Origin: Labrys sp. WJW
GTDB lineage: Bacteria; Pseudomonadota; Alphaproteobacteria; Rhizobiales; Labraceae
NCBI RefSeq assembly: GCF_001676615.1
Contig: NZ_LYXZ01000033.1
Location: 1 to 64,000 of the forward strand
Direction: 5' to 3'
Length of the DNA: 64,000 nucleotides
Shown here piece after piece: positions 52,412 through 60,646 of the stretch. The notes beneath the pieces are model-generated. The model made no database searches, was not told where the DNA came from, and saw nothing but the letters and a program-made list of their open reading frames with translations. Position 1 is the stretch's first letter. Every line of letters starts with the position of its first letter. A program made the translations under genes and the position numbers.

Positions 52412-55044
52412 GGCCGGGCCGCCGGAACACAGGGCAGGACCAGCGATATCATCGCGCCCTCGCCTGGCTCGCTTTCGACCCTGACCTCACCGCCATGCTG
52501 TTCGAGGATGCGCTTGACCAGCGGCATACCGAGCCCGACACCGAAGGCCTTGGTGCTGAACAAGGGCTCGAAGATGCGATCGACCACCTCCGGGGACATG
52601 CCGCTGCCCTTGTCGGCGATGGCGAGCACCATCCGTTCCCCTTCCCGGCGCGTGGAAATGGTGATGGCTCCCTCGTCCGGTACCCGGCCCTCGCAGGCCT
52701 GCACCGCATTGACGAGCACGTTGGAAAAAGCCTGGCGGAGCCGTTCGGCGTCGGCAGGCACGGCACAATTCGCCTTGAGGTCGAGGGTGATCAGGGCGCG
52801 GATGGCCGCTTCCTGCTCGCCGGCCTGCTGGCGGACCCAGGCATCGATGGCGACCGGCGCGAGCACCAGCGGGCGCTTGCGCGAGAAGTCGAGCAGATCC
52901 TCGATGATGCGCACGCAGCGCCAGGCATTGCGCTGCAGGCGCTGCAACTCGCCCATTACCGGCTCACCGGCGTCGCGCAGCGAACGCCTCAGTACATCCG
53001 CCGAGGTCACCAGCGTGCCGAGCGGATTGCGCAATTCATGGCTCACCGTGGCGGTCATCTGGCCGATCGCCGCCAGGCGCTCATTGCTCGCCAATTCCTG
53101 CTGGGCCTGGTGCAGGCGTCCCAGCGAAGCGACGAGGTCGCGCTCGGCGAGTTCGCGACTTTCATGGGAGAGCACGATCCACCAGGCGCCGATGCCGAGC
53201 AGCGGCAGGAGGGCCAGGAAGACCCGGAGCAGCAGGGCGCCGCTGTCGAGATGCGGCTCCTCGGCACCGGGTTCGATCAGGCGGTAGGTGATGAGGAAGA
53301 CCGCGGCTGTGACGATGGTGAGCGCAAATCCGACACCCCCGACCTTGAGCAGGCGCTGGCCCATATGCGGGGCGATCTTGCCGATCAGCGTGCGCCCGAA
53401 ATAGCGCGAGCGCTGGTCCTCCAGCACCCCGCCGGGTGATTTGCAGACATCATGGCAATGCGAATCCAGGCTGCAGCACAGCGAGCAGATCGGCCGGTCG
53501 TAGAAGGTGCAGTGCACCATGTCGGGGCGCTCGTAGTCGAGGCCGCAGATCTCGCATTTGACGATGGCCTGCCGGCGGGCGGCCACTTCCTCCCGAGGGC
53601 GCGCGAGATAGTAACGCCCACCGGTCGCCACGCCGATCGCGACCGCGCTGACGAGTGCGGTGAAGAAGGCGATCGGGGCCGCATAGGCCTCGGCCAACGT
53701 GCCGAAACTGCCGATAAAGCAGAGCACGGCGACGATGGAGGCGAGCGCCATCGAGCCGCAGCCGACCGGGTTGAAATTGTGGAGATAGGCCCGCTTGAAC
53801 TCGGTGAAGGGCGGGCTGACCTTGAGCGGCTTGAGGATGGCGAGATCCGCGAAGATCGAGCCGATCCAGGCCGAGGCGATGATGGAGTAGACGGCCAGCA
53901 CCAGCGCCAGGGTCTGGAAGATGCCGAGCAGCATCAACAGCAGCGAGATCAGGATGTTGAAGATCAGCCAGACCACCCGGCCCGGATGGTAGTGGGTGAC
54001 GCGCGAGAAGAAATTCGACCAGGCGAGCGAGCCGGCATAGGCGTTGGTGACGTTGATCTTGACCTGCGAGATCAGCACGAACACCACGGCGGCGGCCAGC
54101 ACCACGGCGGTATCGGCGCTCACATAGTCATAGGCCTTGATATACATGTGGACCGGTTCGAGCGCCGTCGCCTGCGGCAGGCCTGAGCTGACCACCAGCA
54201 CGGCCAGGAAGCTGCCGCACAGGATCTTGAAGCCGCCGACCACGATCCAGCCCGGCCCGGCCGCGATCACCGCCGCCCACCAGCGCCAGCGGTTTTCCTC
54301 CGTCTTGTCCGGCAGGAAGCGCAGGAAGTCGACCTGCTCGCCGATCTGGATCGACAGGGCACCGAGCACGCCGATCGCCGAGCCGAAAGCGAGGAGGTTG
54401 AACCCCTCTCCGCCTGCCGCGCTGCCGGCGAAAGCGACCCATTCGCCGAGCGTGCCGGGATGGCCGATGGCGATATAGACGAAGGGGAGCAGGTGCAGGG
54501 CGATCCAGACCGGCTGGGTGATCATCTGCAGCTTCGAGATCATGGTGACGCCCATGAAGGTGATCGGGATGATCACCAGCGAGGAGATGATGTAGCCGAG
54601 CACCAGCGGCACATTGGCGAACAGCTTCAGGGCCTGCGCCATGATCGCCCCTTCCAGGGCGAAGAAGATGAAGGTGAAGGTGGCGTAGATCAGCGAGGTG
54701 ATGGTCGAGCCGATATAGCCGAACCCTGCCCCGCGGGTGAGCAGGTCCATGTCGATGTTATAGCGGCTCGAATAATAGGCGATCGGCGTCGAGGTCACGA
54801 ACACGAACAGGCAGGTGACCAGGATGGCCGGGAAGGCGTTGGCGAAGCCATAGCTCAGCGTGATGGTGCCACCGATCGCCTCTAGCGCCAGGAAGGAAAT
54901 GCCGCCGAGCGCCGTATTGGCGATGACGAAGGGCGACCAGCGCCGGAAGGATTTCGCCGCATAGCGCAGCGAATAGTCCTCCAGGGTCTCGTTGGCGATC
55001 CAGGAATGATAGGACCGCAAGGCAGGCAGGCGCGGAATGTCCAC
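52408..55044 (-). CDS. NCS1-type transporter fused to a histidine kinase
   Basis: 878 residues from GTG. Residues about 30-480 form a 12-segment NCS1 (purine/cytosine/hydantoin permease) fold: YSLRYAAKSFRRWSPFVIAN, FGYIGSTITSLIYATF, ISQVKINVTNAYAGSLAWSN. A Cys/His-rich segment follows (CEICGLDYERPDMVHC, 497-512; CSLCCSLDSHCHDVC, 520-535), then two more membrane helices (about 567-588 and 603-625). The kinase has TATVSHELRNPLGTLVTS (His669), NVLVNAVQA, DKGSGM and GVGLGMPLV. So transport or substrate occupancy could directly control autophosphorylation. Next to a receiver-kinase, an OmpR regulator and amide genes. Similar in principle to the SSS-transporter kinase CbrA, but with a different transporter class. 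Confidence 0.92.
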   Translation of the reverse strand: MDIPRLPALRSYHSWIANETLEDYSLRYAAKSFRRWSPFVIANTALGGISFLALEAIGGTITLSYGFANAFPAILVTCLFVFVTSTPIAYYSSRYNIDMDLLTRGAGFGYIGSTITSLIYATFTFIFFALEGAIMAQALKLFANVPLVLGYIISSLVIIPITFMGVTMISKLQMITQPVWIALHLLPFVYIAIGHPGTLGEWVAFAGSAAGGEGFNLLAFGSAIGVLGALSIQIGEQVDFLRFLPDKTEENRWRWWAAVIAAGPGWIVVGGFKILCGSFLAVLVVSSGLPQATALEPVHMYIKAYDYVSADTAVVLAAAVVFVLISQVKINVTNAYAGSLAWSNFFSRVTHYHPGRVVWLIFNILISLLLMLLGIFQTLALVLAVYSIIASAWIGSIFADLAILKPLKVSPPFTEFKRAYLHNFNPVGCGSMALASIVAVLCFIGSFGTLAEAYAAPIAFFTALVSAVAIGVATGGRYYLARPREEVAARRQAIVKCEICGLDYERPDMVHCTFYDRPICSLCCSLDSHCHDVCKSPGGVLEDQRSRYFGRTLIGKIAPHMGQRLLKVGGVGFALTIVTAAVFLITYRLIEPGAEEPHLDSGALLLRVFLALLPLLGIGAWWIVLSHESRELAERDLVASLGRLHQAQQELASNERLAAIGQMTATVSHELRNPLGTLVTSADVLRRSLRDAGEPVMGELQRLQRNAWRCVRIIEDLLDFSRKRPLVLAPVAIDAWVRQQAGEQEAAIRALITLDLKANCAVPADAERLRQAFSNVLVNAVQACEGRVPDEGAITISTRREGERMVLAIADKGSGMSPEVVDRIFEPLFSTKAFGVGLGMPLVKRILEQHGGEVRVESEPGEGAMISLVLPCVPAARP

Positions 55045-55533
55045 TAAAGGACCCGCCCGGAACGGCGCTTGCGCCTCAGGCCGACCGTATCAGACATGCC
55101 TCTCCCCTCCCGGCCCGGGCACCGCTTTCATGCGGCGGCGGCGAGCTCGATACGGTCCGCGATCCCGGCGTTACCGGATTGAAGCGGCCGAATCTCCTTC
55201 CCTCCGACAATATCATCCCTCGGCGTCGGTATTGTGATCCGCCCTCGCGGATACCGCAAGGCGGCGCCTGCCATTTCCGGGAGCACGGATGAAGGCGTTC
55301 ATAGGCGCTGACTTGAGGGATTGGGCAAGATGAGGCGGTTGGCGATAAAGCTCGACGTATGAGCCGCCTCGACCCATTCTTACGGGGCGAAGGGGCGATT
55401 GGCGTCGCGCCCCTCGCCTCAAGTTAACGCCGACGGAAGACGTCCGCCCTGCCGGAAACCCAATCTTGGATCTTGACGAAGCGTCTCGCGCCTCCTATAA
55501 ATGAGCATGTACTCACTCAAATGAAGTCGAACC
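55045..55533. other. Intergenic region between the transporter-kinase and tetR
   Basis: No credible gene. It holds the promoters of two divergent genes. A hairpin-capable stretch GGCGAAGGGGCG ... CGCGCCCCTCGCC lies near 55384-55414, and the TetR-type site lies at 55501-55520. Composition becomes less GC-rich toward tetR. Confidence 0.55.
55501..55520 (-). promoter_or_regulatory. TetR operator, site 1
   Basis: Read on the minus strand the site is TTGAGTGAGTACATGCTCAT. It shares TGAGTGAGT-CA--CTC with site 2 at 56141-56160. It lies 13 bp upstream of the tetR GTG, the place for autorepression. Confidence 0.6.
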
Positions 55534-56103
55534 GTGGCACGGCCCCTCAGCGAAGCAAAGCGCCAGGCGATCCTGGCATCCGCCACCCGGTTGGTGGCGG
55601 CCATGGGGATCGGCGCGCCGACGGCGAAGATCGCCCAAGGCGCGGAGATCGCCGAGGGCACGCTGTTCAAATATTTCGCCAACAAGGACGAGTTGCTCAA
55701 CCAGCTCTATCTGACCCTCAAGACCGAACTCGGCGGTACCATCATGCAAGGCTTCCTCCCGGATGCCAGCATCAGGGAGCGTGCCTGGCACATCTGGAGC
55801 CACTGGATCGACTGGGGCGCGAAATATCCGGTGAAGCGCAAGGCCATGCGCCAGCTCGGCGTATCCGAGCGCATCACTCCGGCCACCAGGCAGGCCGGCA
55901 GTGCGGCTTTCCGCGATGTCAGTGCTGCCTTCGAACAGGCCCATGCACTGGGCCCGCTCAAGGACCAGCCCATGGCGTTCCTGAGCGCCTCCTTCGAGGC
56001 GCTCGCGGAGACGACCCTGGAATTCACGGCGCGCGATCCGGAAAGGCGGGAAGCCTACAAGCAGGCCGGCTTCCAGATCTTCTGGGGCGGCCTGGGAAGC
56101 TGA
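55534..56103 (+). CDS. TetR-family repressor
   Basis: 189 residues. The TetR helix-turn-helix lies in residues 8-50 (ILASATRLVAAMGIGAPTAK, then AEGTLFKYFANKDELLNQLY). The C-terminal ligand domain is unassigned. The start is GTG 55534 with the family's MARPLSEAKRQ beginning. A matching operator sequence flanks the gene on both sides, so it probably represses itself and the SDR gene behind it. Confidence 0.9.
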   Translation: MARPLSEAKRQAILASATRLVAAMGIGAPTAKIAQGAEIAEGTLFKYFANKDELLNQLYLTLKTELGGTIMQGFLPDASIRERAWHIWSHWIDWGAKYPVKRKAMRQLGVSERITPATRQAGSAAFRDVSAAFEQAHALGPLKDQPMAFLSASFEALAETTLEFTARDPERREAYKQAGFQIFWGGLGS

Positions 56104-56140
56104 CGGCGGCTTGAAAAACGAAGCTGTTTTACAGGTTAAA

Positions 56141-56160
56141 TGAGTGAGTGCACACTCTTT
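56141..56160 (+). promoter_or_regulatory. TetR operator, site 2
   Basis: TGAGTGAGTGCACACTCTTT, 24 bp before the SDR start, with the inverted element GAGTG / CACTC allowing one insertion. About 16 of 20 positions match site 1. Confidence 0.6.
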
Positions 56161-56184
56161 ATTTACCGAAACGGGAAGTGAATC

Positions 56185-57045
56185 ATGTCTAAGATCTGGC
56201 TGATCACGGGTGCCGGCCGCGGGCTGGGGCGTTCGATCCTCGAAGCGGCGCTGGCCGCCGGCAACAAGGTGGTGGCGACGGCGCGCGATCCGGAGCGCCT
56301 TGCCGACCTCAAGCGGCTTTATGGCGACAACCTGCTCAATCCGGCGCTCGACGTCACCAATCCGGCCATGGCCCGCCGCGGCGTCGACGTTGCCGTGGCG
56401 GCCTATGGCGGCCTCGATGTCCTCGTCAACAATGCCGGCTTCGGCCATCTCAGTCCCTTCGAGCAGACCCGGGAGGAGGACTTCCGCTCCCAGGTCGAGA
56501 CCAATTTCTTCGGCGTGGTCAATTTGATCCGGGCGGCGCTGCCGGTGATGCGCAGCCAGCGATCCGGCCACATCATCAATATCTCCTCCGTCGGCGGACG
56601 CGTCGCCACCCCCGGCCTCAGCGCCTATCAGGCTGCCAAATGGGCGGTGGGCGGCTTCACCGAGGTGCTGGCCCAGGAGGTCGCGCCCTTCGGCGTCAAG
56701 GTCATCGCCCTGGAGCCCGGCGGCATGCGCACGGATTGGGGTTACACGGCCCGTGACGCTGCCAGCAACATCCTGCCCGACTATGAGCCCAGCGTCGGCG
56801 CGGTCCTGAAGCGCATGAAGGCCTATGTCGGCAACGAGGTCGGCGACCCCGAGAAGATCGCCAGGCTCGTCGTCGACATCTCCTCCCGCGAGACACTGCC
56901 GGCTCACCTGCTCCTGGGCAGTGACGCGCTCCACGTCTTCCGTCAGGCGGAGACGGCCCGGCAGAAGGCCGCGGCCGATTGGGCCGAGGTCAGCGCCTCC
57001 ACCGACTTCGACGGCGCCGAACTTCCGGCCTTGCTGAGGGCCTGA
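56185..57045 (+). CDS. Short-chain dehydrogenase/reductase (classical)
   Basis: 286 residues. NAD(P) loop ITGAGRGLGRSIL (7-19), NNAG (about 81-84), catalytic Ser in NISSVGGR and YQAAK around residue 152. The Arg after the second strand (VATARDPERL) favours NADP(H). The acceptor substrate is unknown. ATG 56185 follows AAACGGGAAG. It sits under a TetR operator and 4 bp ahead of a second SDR, suggesting a small regulated operon for a carbonyl or alcohol conversion. Confidence 0.9.
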   Translation: MSKIWLITGAGRGLGRSILEAALAAGNKVVATARDPERLADLKRLYGDNLLNPALDVTNPAMARRGVDVAVAAYGGLDVLVNNAGFGHLSPFEQTREEDFRSQVETNFFGVVNLIRAALPVMRSQRSGHIINISSVGGRVATPGLSAYQAAKWAVGGFTEVLAQEVAPFGVKVIALEPGGMRTDWGYTARDAASNILPDYEPSVGAVLKRMKAYVGNEVGDPEKIARLVVDISSRETLPAHLLLGSDALHVFRQAETARQKAAADWAEVSASTDFDGAELPALLRA

Positions 57046-57049
57046 CACA

Positions 57050-58018
57050 ATGAGTGCAACCAGCCTGGACTGGACTATCAGTGACATGCCGCCCCAAAAG
57101 GGGCGGCGCGTCCTGATCACCGGCGCGACCGGCGGCCTCGGCTACGAGACGGCCCTGGCCCTGGCACGGGCGGGTGCCGATGTCCTGCTGACCGGGCGCA
57201 ACCCGGCCAAGGGGCAGCAGGCGCTCGCCCGCATCCGCGCCCACAGCCCCGCCGCCACCATCCGCTACGCAGACCTCGATCTGGCGGATCTCGACGCCGT
57301 CGCGACTTTTGCCGCCCGCCTCCGCGACGAACAGGAGGCGCTTGATCTTCTCGTCAACAATGCCGGCGTGATGACGCCGCCGGTCCGTCATGAAACCCGG
57401 GACGGCTTCGAGCTGCAGTTCGGCACCAACTATCTCGGTCATTTCGCCCTCACCGGCCGGCTGTTGCCCCTGCTGCGCCGGGGCAAGGCTTCCCGCGTCG
57501 TCAATCTCAGCAGCGGCGCCCACCGGCTGCTGGCCGATATCCATTTCGACGACCTGCAATGGCGCACAAGCTACAAGCCCTGGCGGGCCTATGCCCAGTC
57601 CAAGCTCGCTATGATCCTCTTTGCCTTCGAATTGCAGCGGCGCAGCAATGCCTTTGGCTGGGACCTGACCAGCAATGCCGCCCATCCCGGCTATGCCGTC
57701 ACGGATCTGCAGACCAGCGGACCGCGCCTTGGCCGCAGCCGCCCCCATCCGATCGCATGGCTGACAAGGCTGATGCAGCCGCTGATGTCCCAATCCGCCG
57801 CCGAGGGGGCATTGCCGACGCTGTTCGCAGCGACGGCGCCCGAGGCCATGCCTTCAGGCTATTACGGCCCTCAGAATATGTTCGAGCTCAAAGGGCCGGT
57901 CGGGGACGCCAGGGTCGGCGACAAAGCTCGCGACCCCGCCCTCGCAGCCCGCCTCTGGGCCATTTCCGAAGAACTGACAGGTGTGACATGGCCGAACCAT
58001 CAGCCCAGCTTCGTTTGA
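57050..58018 (+). CDS. Short-chain dehydrogenase, retinol-dehydrogenase-like
   Basis: 322 residues, the longer SDR type related to WWOX/retinol dehydrogenases. ITGATGGLGYETALALARAG (23-42), NNAGVM, NLSSGAH and YAQSKLAMILFAFEL mark cofactor and catalytic sites. Its start is 4 bp after the first SDR stop. The methyltransferase start lies inside its 3' end (31-bp overlap). Confidence 0.88.
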   Translation: MSATSLDWTISDMPPQKGRRVLITGATGGLGYETALALARAGADVLLTGRNPAKGQQALARIRAHSPAATIRYADLDLADLDAVATFAARLRDEQEALDLLVNNAGVMTPPVRHETRDGFELQFGTNYLGHFALTGRLLPLLRRGKASRVVNLSSGAHRLLADIHFDDLQWRTSYKPWRAYAQSKLAMILFAFELQRRSNAFGWDLTSNAAHPGYAVTDLQTSGPRLGRSRPHPIAWLTRLMQPLMSQSAAEGALPTLFAATAPEAMPSGYYGPQNMFELKGPVGDARVGDKARDPALAARLWAISEELTGVTWPNHQPSFV

Positions 58019-58608
58019 CCGATCCCGGCACGTCCTGTGCCGATTTCTCCCGCTTCTTCCGGGCCTGGATCGCCAGCCCGCTGCGCGTGGCAGCCGTGGC
58101 GCCCTCCAGCGACGCGCTCGCCCGGGTGATGACCCGCGAGATCACGCCGGCGCACGGCCCCGTACTGGAACTCGGCCCCGGCACCGGCGTGTTCACCCGG
58201 GCCCTGCTGGCACGCGGCATCGCCGAAGGCGATCTCACCTTGATCGAATTCGGCGCCGACTTTGCCCGCATGCTGGAACGCCGCTTCCCCCGTGCTCGCA
58301 TCCTGTCGATGGATGCCGCCCATCTTGCCCGGCATGCGCTTTATCAGGGCCGTCCCGTCGGTGCCGTGGTCAGCGGCCTGCCGCTGCTGTCGATGCCGCC
58401 CGACAAGGTGGCGGATATCGTGGCGGGCGCCTTCCACTATCTGCGCCCGGATGGCGCCTTCTACCAGTTCACCTATGGTCCGCGCTGCCCGGTTCCCCGC
58501 GCTGTCCTCGCCGATCTCGGCCTGCAGGCAAAACGCATCGGCGGCGCTCTCTGGAACCTGCCGCCTGCCGCGGTCTACCGGATCATCCGAATCGACGGGA
58601 ACGCCTGA
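57988..58608 (+). CDS. Phospholipid N-methyltransferase-like (PmtA family)
   Basis: 206 residues. The SAM-binding motif is PVLELGPGTGVFTRALLARG (58-77), with FFRAWIASPLRVAAVAPSS ahead of it, a pattern of the Rhizobium/Agrobacterium PmtA group that methylates phosphatidylethanolamine toward phosphatidylcholine. VVSGLPLLSMPPDKV and FYQFTYGPRCPVP are further family segments. ATG 57988 lies within the upstream SDR gene. The call is from motif memory; another lipid or small-molecule acceptor is possible. Confidence 0.75.
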   Translation: MAEPSAQLRLTDPGTSCADFSRFFRAWIASPLRVAAVAPSSDALARVMTREITPAHGPVLELGPGTGVFTRALLARGIAEGDLTLIEFGADFARMLERRFPRARILSMDAAHLARHALYQGRPVGAVVSGLPLLSMPPDKVADIVAGAFHYLRPDGAFYQFTYGPRCPVPRAVLADLGLQAKRIGGALWNLPPAAVYRIIRIDGNA

Positions 58609-58621
58609 AGAGCGGCAAACG

Positions 58622-60646
58622 TCAGGCGACAGCCGGCTGCCCGCCCGGGGGCATCTGCGATCCCGGGCTCACCTGTGAGCCGGGGATCACCACGGTCTGT
58701 AGGCCGTCCGCGAAGCGGATGCCGGCGGCCTGCAGGGCGACCTCGATGCGCTTATAGGCCTCGGCCCGCACGTCGAACTGCTTGCCCGGCGCGGTCTGGA
58801 ACTTGCAGCGGAAGATCTTGATGCCAGGGTCGATGCGGTAGAGCTTGGCTTTCAGCGGCTCGCGGATCAGCGGGCCGATATCGGGATCGGCCTGCATTCC
58901 TTCGCCCACCTTCTTGATGAGCTTGCGCACCAGTTCGGAATCCACGCCCACCGGCAGCGGCAGGTTGAACTTCTCGATCACCCAATCGCGCGAATTGTTG
59001 CGCACGGTGCCGAGCGAGCCATAGGGCACGAAATGCAGGGGCCCGTTGTGGTGGCGCAGCGCGACGGTACGCAGAGTGATGCGCTCCACCGTGCCCTTGG
59101 TGCTCGAGCCGCTCTCGATATATTCGCCGATGCGGAAGACGTCCTCGACCAGATAGAAGATGCCGGCGATGATGTCGCGCACCAGGGCCTGGGCCCCGAA
59201 GCCGACGGCGAGGCCGAGCACGCCGGCGCCGGCCAGCAGCGGGGTGATCTCGATGCCTAGCGTCCACAGGGCGGAGAGCACTAGCAGCACCAGGAGCACG
59301 ATGGCGCTGGTCATGCGCAGCAAGGGCAGCAGGGTGCGCAGGCGCGCATTGGGGCCGGGCTCGGCATGCGGGTCGAAGGGCCCGATGGCACGCAGGCGCC
59401 GGTCGATCAATTCGCGGATGGCGACCCAGCCGACATTGACCACGAGCGCCAGGCCGGCGACGCCGAGCAGGTGCAGCACGAAGCGCATCAGCGGACTGTC
59501 GCTGCCCGCCATGTTGCGCATCGGCGCGTCCAGGGCAAGGAGGGCGGCGGCGATGCCGGTGAGCACCACGACATAGCGCGACAGCGACAGCACGATGTTC
59601 GGCAGCAGGCCGGCACCGATGGTGTTGCCGTCCGGCGTCACCTCCTCGGGCCAGAAGAAGAACACCCAACGCCTGAGCCGCATCTGCACCGCCGCGACGA
59701 TGGCCAGGATCGCCAGCAACGTCGCGAGCGTCGAGCCGGCCGCCAGCCAGACGCCGTAGATACCGAGGATCAGCGCGGCGGCGAGAAAGCCATAGGGAAA
59801 TCGCGGCAGCAGCCGGCCGCTTGCCCTGGCGACGGCCCGGTTTCGCCTCAACCCGGTCAGAACGCCGGCCAGCACGATCACCGTGATCAGAGTGGCGGCG
59901 ATCACCCGCACCGTTGAAGCCGCATGCGGCGCGCCGGCGACATATTCCAGGAGTTCGGGCAGGAGATGGCTGAGGGCGAGCAGGAAGCCCATGCCGACAA
60001 AGGCGGCCACGAAGCGCTGGGCCCGGGCGGGGTCGATGTCGCCGAGCCGCAATTGCGGATGGCCGGGCGCGGCAATGACGTCCGCCATGAGCCAGGCCAG
60101 ACGCACAAACACGATGAGCAGGATCGAGGCGATCACGAAGCCGTCGAAACCGGACGGCCAGTCGAAATAAGCGGCGGCACCGACAATGGCCACCACGAAC
60201 AGGACCAGGCCAAAAGCCCGCAGGCCGAGGCGCCGCATGGCGAGGCTGAAAGCCTCGCGGCGGCTCGTGACGGCAGCCGCCTCCAGCGCGATCACCGCCG
60301 GCGTGGCATAGGTCCAGTAAAGCCATTCGGCCCCCGCGCCGACGATGAGCAGGATGAGGCCATAGGTCAGCGTGACGATGCCGTTGCCGGTCGGCATCGC
60401 GGTGGAGACGTCCGAGGCAAGGCGGGCGAATTCGCCGGGTGCCAGGGTGAGACTGTTGGCAATGCCGGAGAGACGATGCTTGGCAGCCTGCAGCAGGCTG
60501 GCCACGAAGGCCGAAAGCTGCCCCTGCTCGACCGTCTGGTCCTGGATCAGCGCGGCGGCGGCGAGCGTTTCCGCCTGAACCCGCTGCAGGACCAGGCTGG
60601 CAGCCGAAGCGCCTGCCAGGATAGAAAGGATGCTGCGTATCCTCAT
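58622..60646 (-). CDS. MscS-family mechanosensitive ion channel, large type
   Basis: 674 residues. A signal-like N terminus ends near VQAETLAAAA, a soluble helical part follows, then about ten membrane segments. The pore-lining and beta region is AGAGVLGLAVGFGAQALVRD, with VEDVFRIGEYIESGSSTKGT and RTVALRHHNGPLHFVPYGSL. A Pro/Gly-rich tail ends the protein. It releases solutes on osmotic down-shock. Its start overlaps the stop of the heme/2Fe-2S gene by 4 bp, so the two are co-expressed. Confidence 0.9.
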   Translation of the reverse strand: MRIRSILSILAGASAASLVLQRVQAETLAAAALIQDQTVEQGQLSAFVASLLQAAKHRLSGIANSLTLAPGEFARLASDVSTAMPTGNGIVTLTYGLILLIVGAGAEWLYWTYATPAVIALEAAAVTSRREAFSLAMRRLGLRAFGLVLFVVAIVGAAAYFDWPSGFDGFVIASILLIVFVRLAWLMADVIAAPGHPQLRLGDIDPARAQRFVAAFVGMGFLLALSHLLPELLEYVAGAPHAASTVRVIAATLITVIVLAGVLTGLRRNRAVARASGRLLPRFPYGFLAAALILGIYGVWLAAGSTLATLLAILAIVAAVQMRLRRWVFFFWPEEVTPDGNTIGAGLLPNIVLSLSRYVVVLTGIAAALLALDAPMRNMAGSDSPLMRFVLHLLGVAGLALVVNVGWVAIRELIDRRLRAIGPFDPHAEPGPNARLRTLLPLLRMTSAIVLLVLLVLSALWTLGIEITPLLAGAGVLGLAVGFGAQALVRDIIAGIFYLVEDVFRIGEYIESGSSTKGTVERITLRTVALRHHNGPLHFVPYGSLGTVRNNSRDWVIEKFNLPLPVGVDSELVRKLIKKVGEGMQADPDIGPLIREPLKAKLYRIDPGIKIFRCKFQTAPGKQFDVRAEAYKRIEVALQAAGIRFADGLQTVVIPGSQVSPGSQMPPGGQPAVA

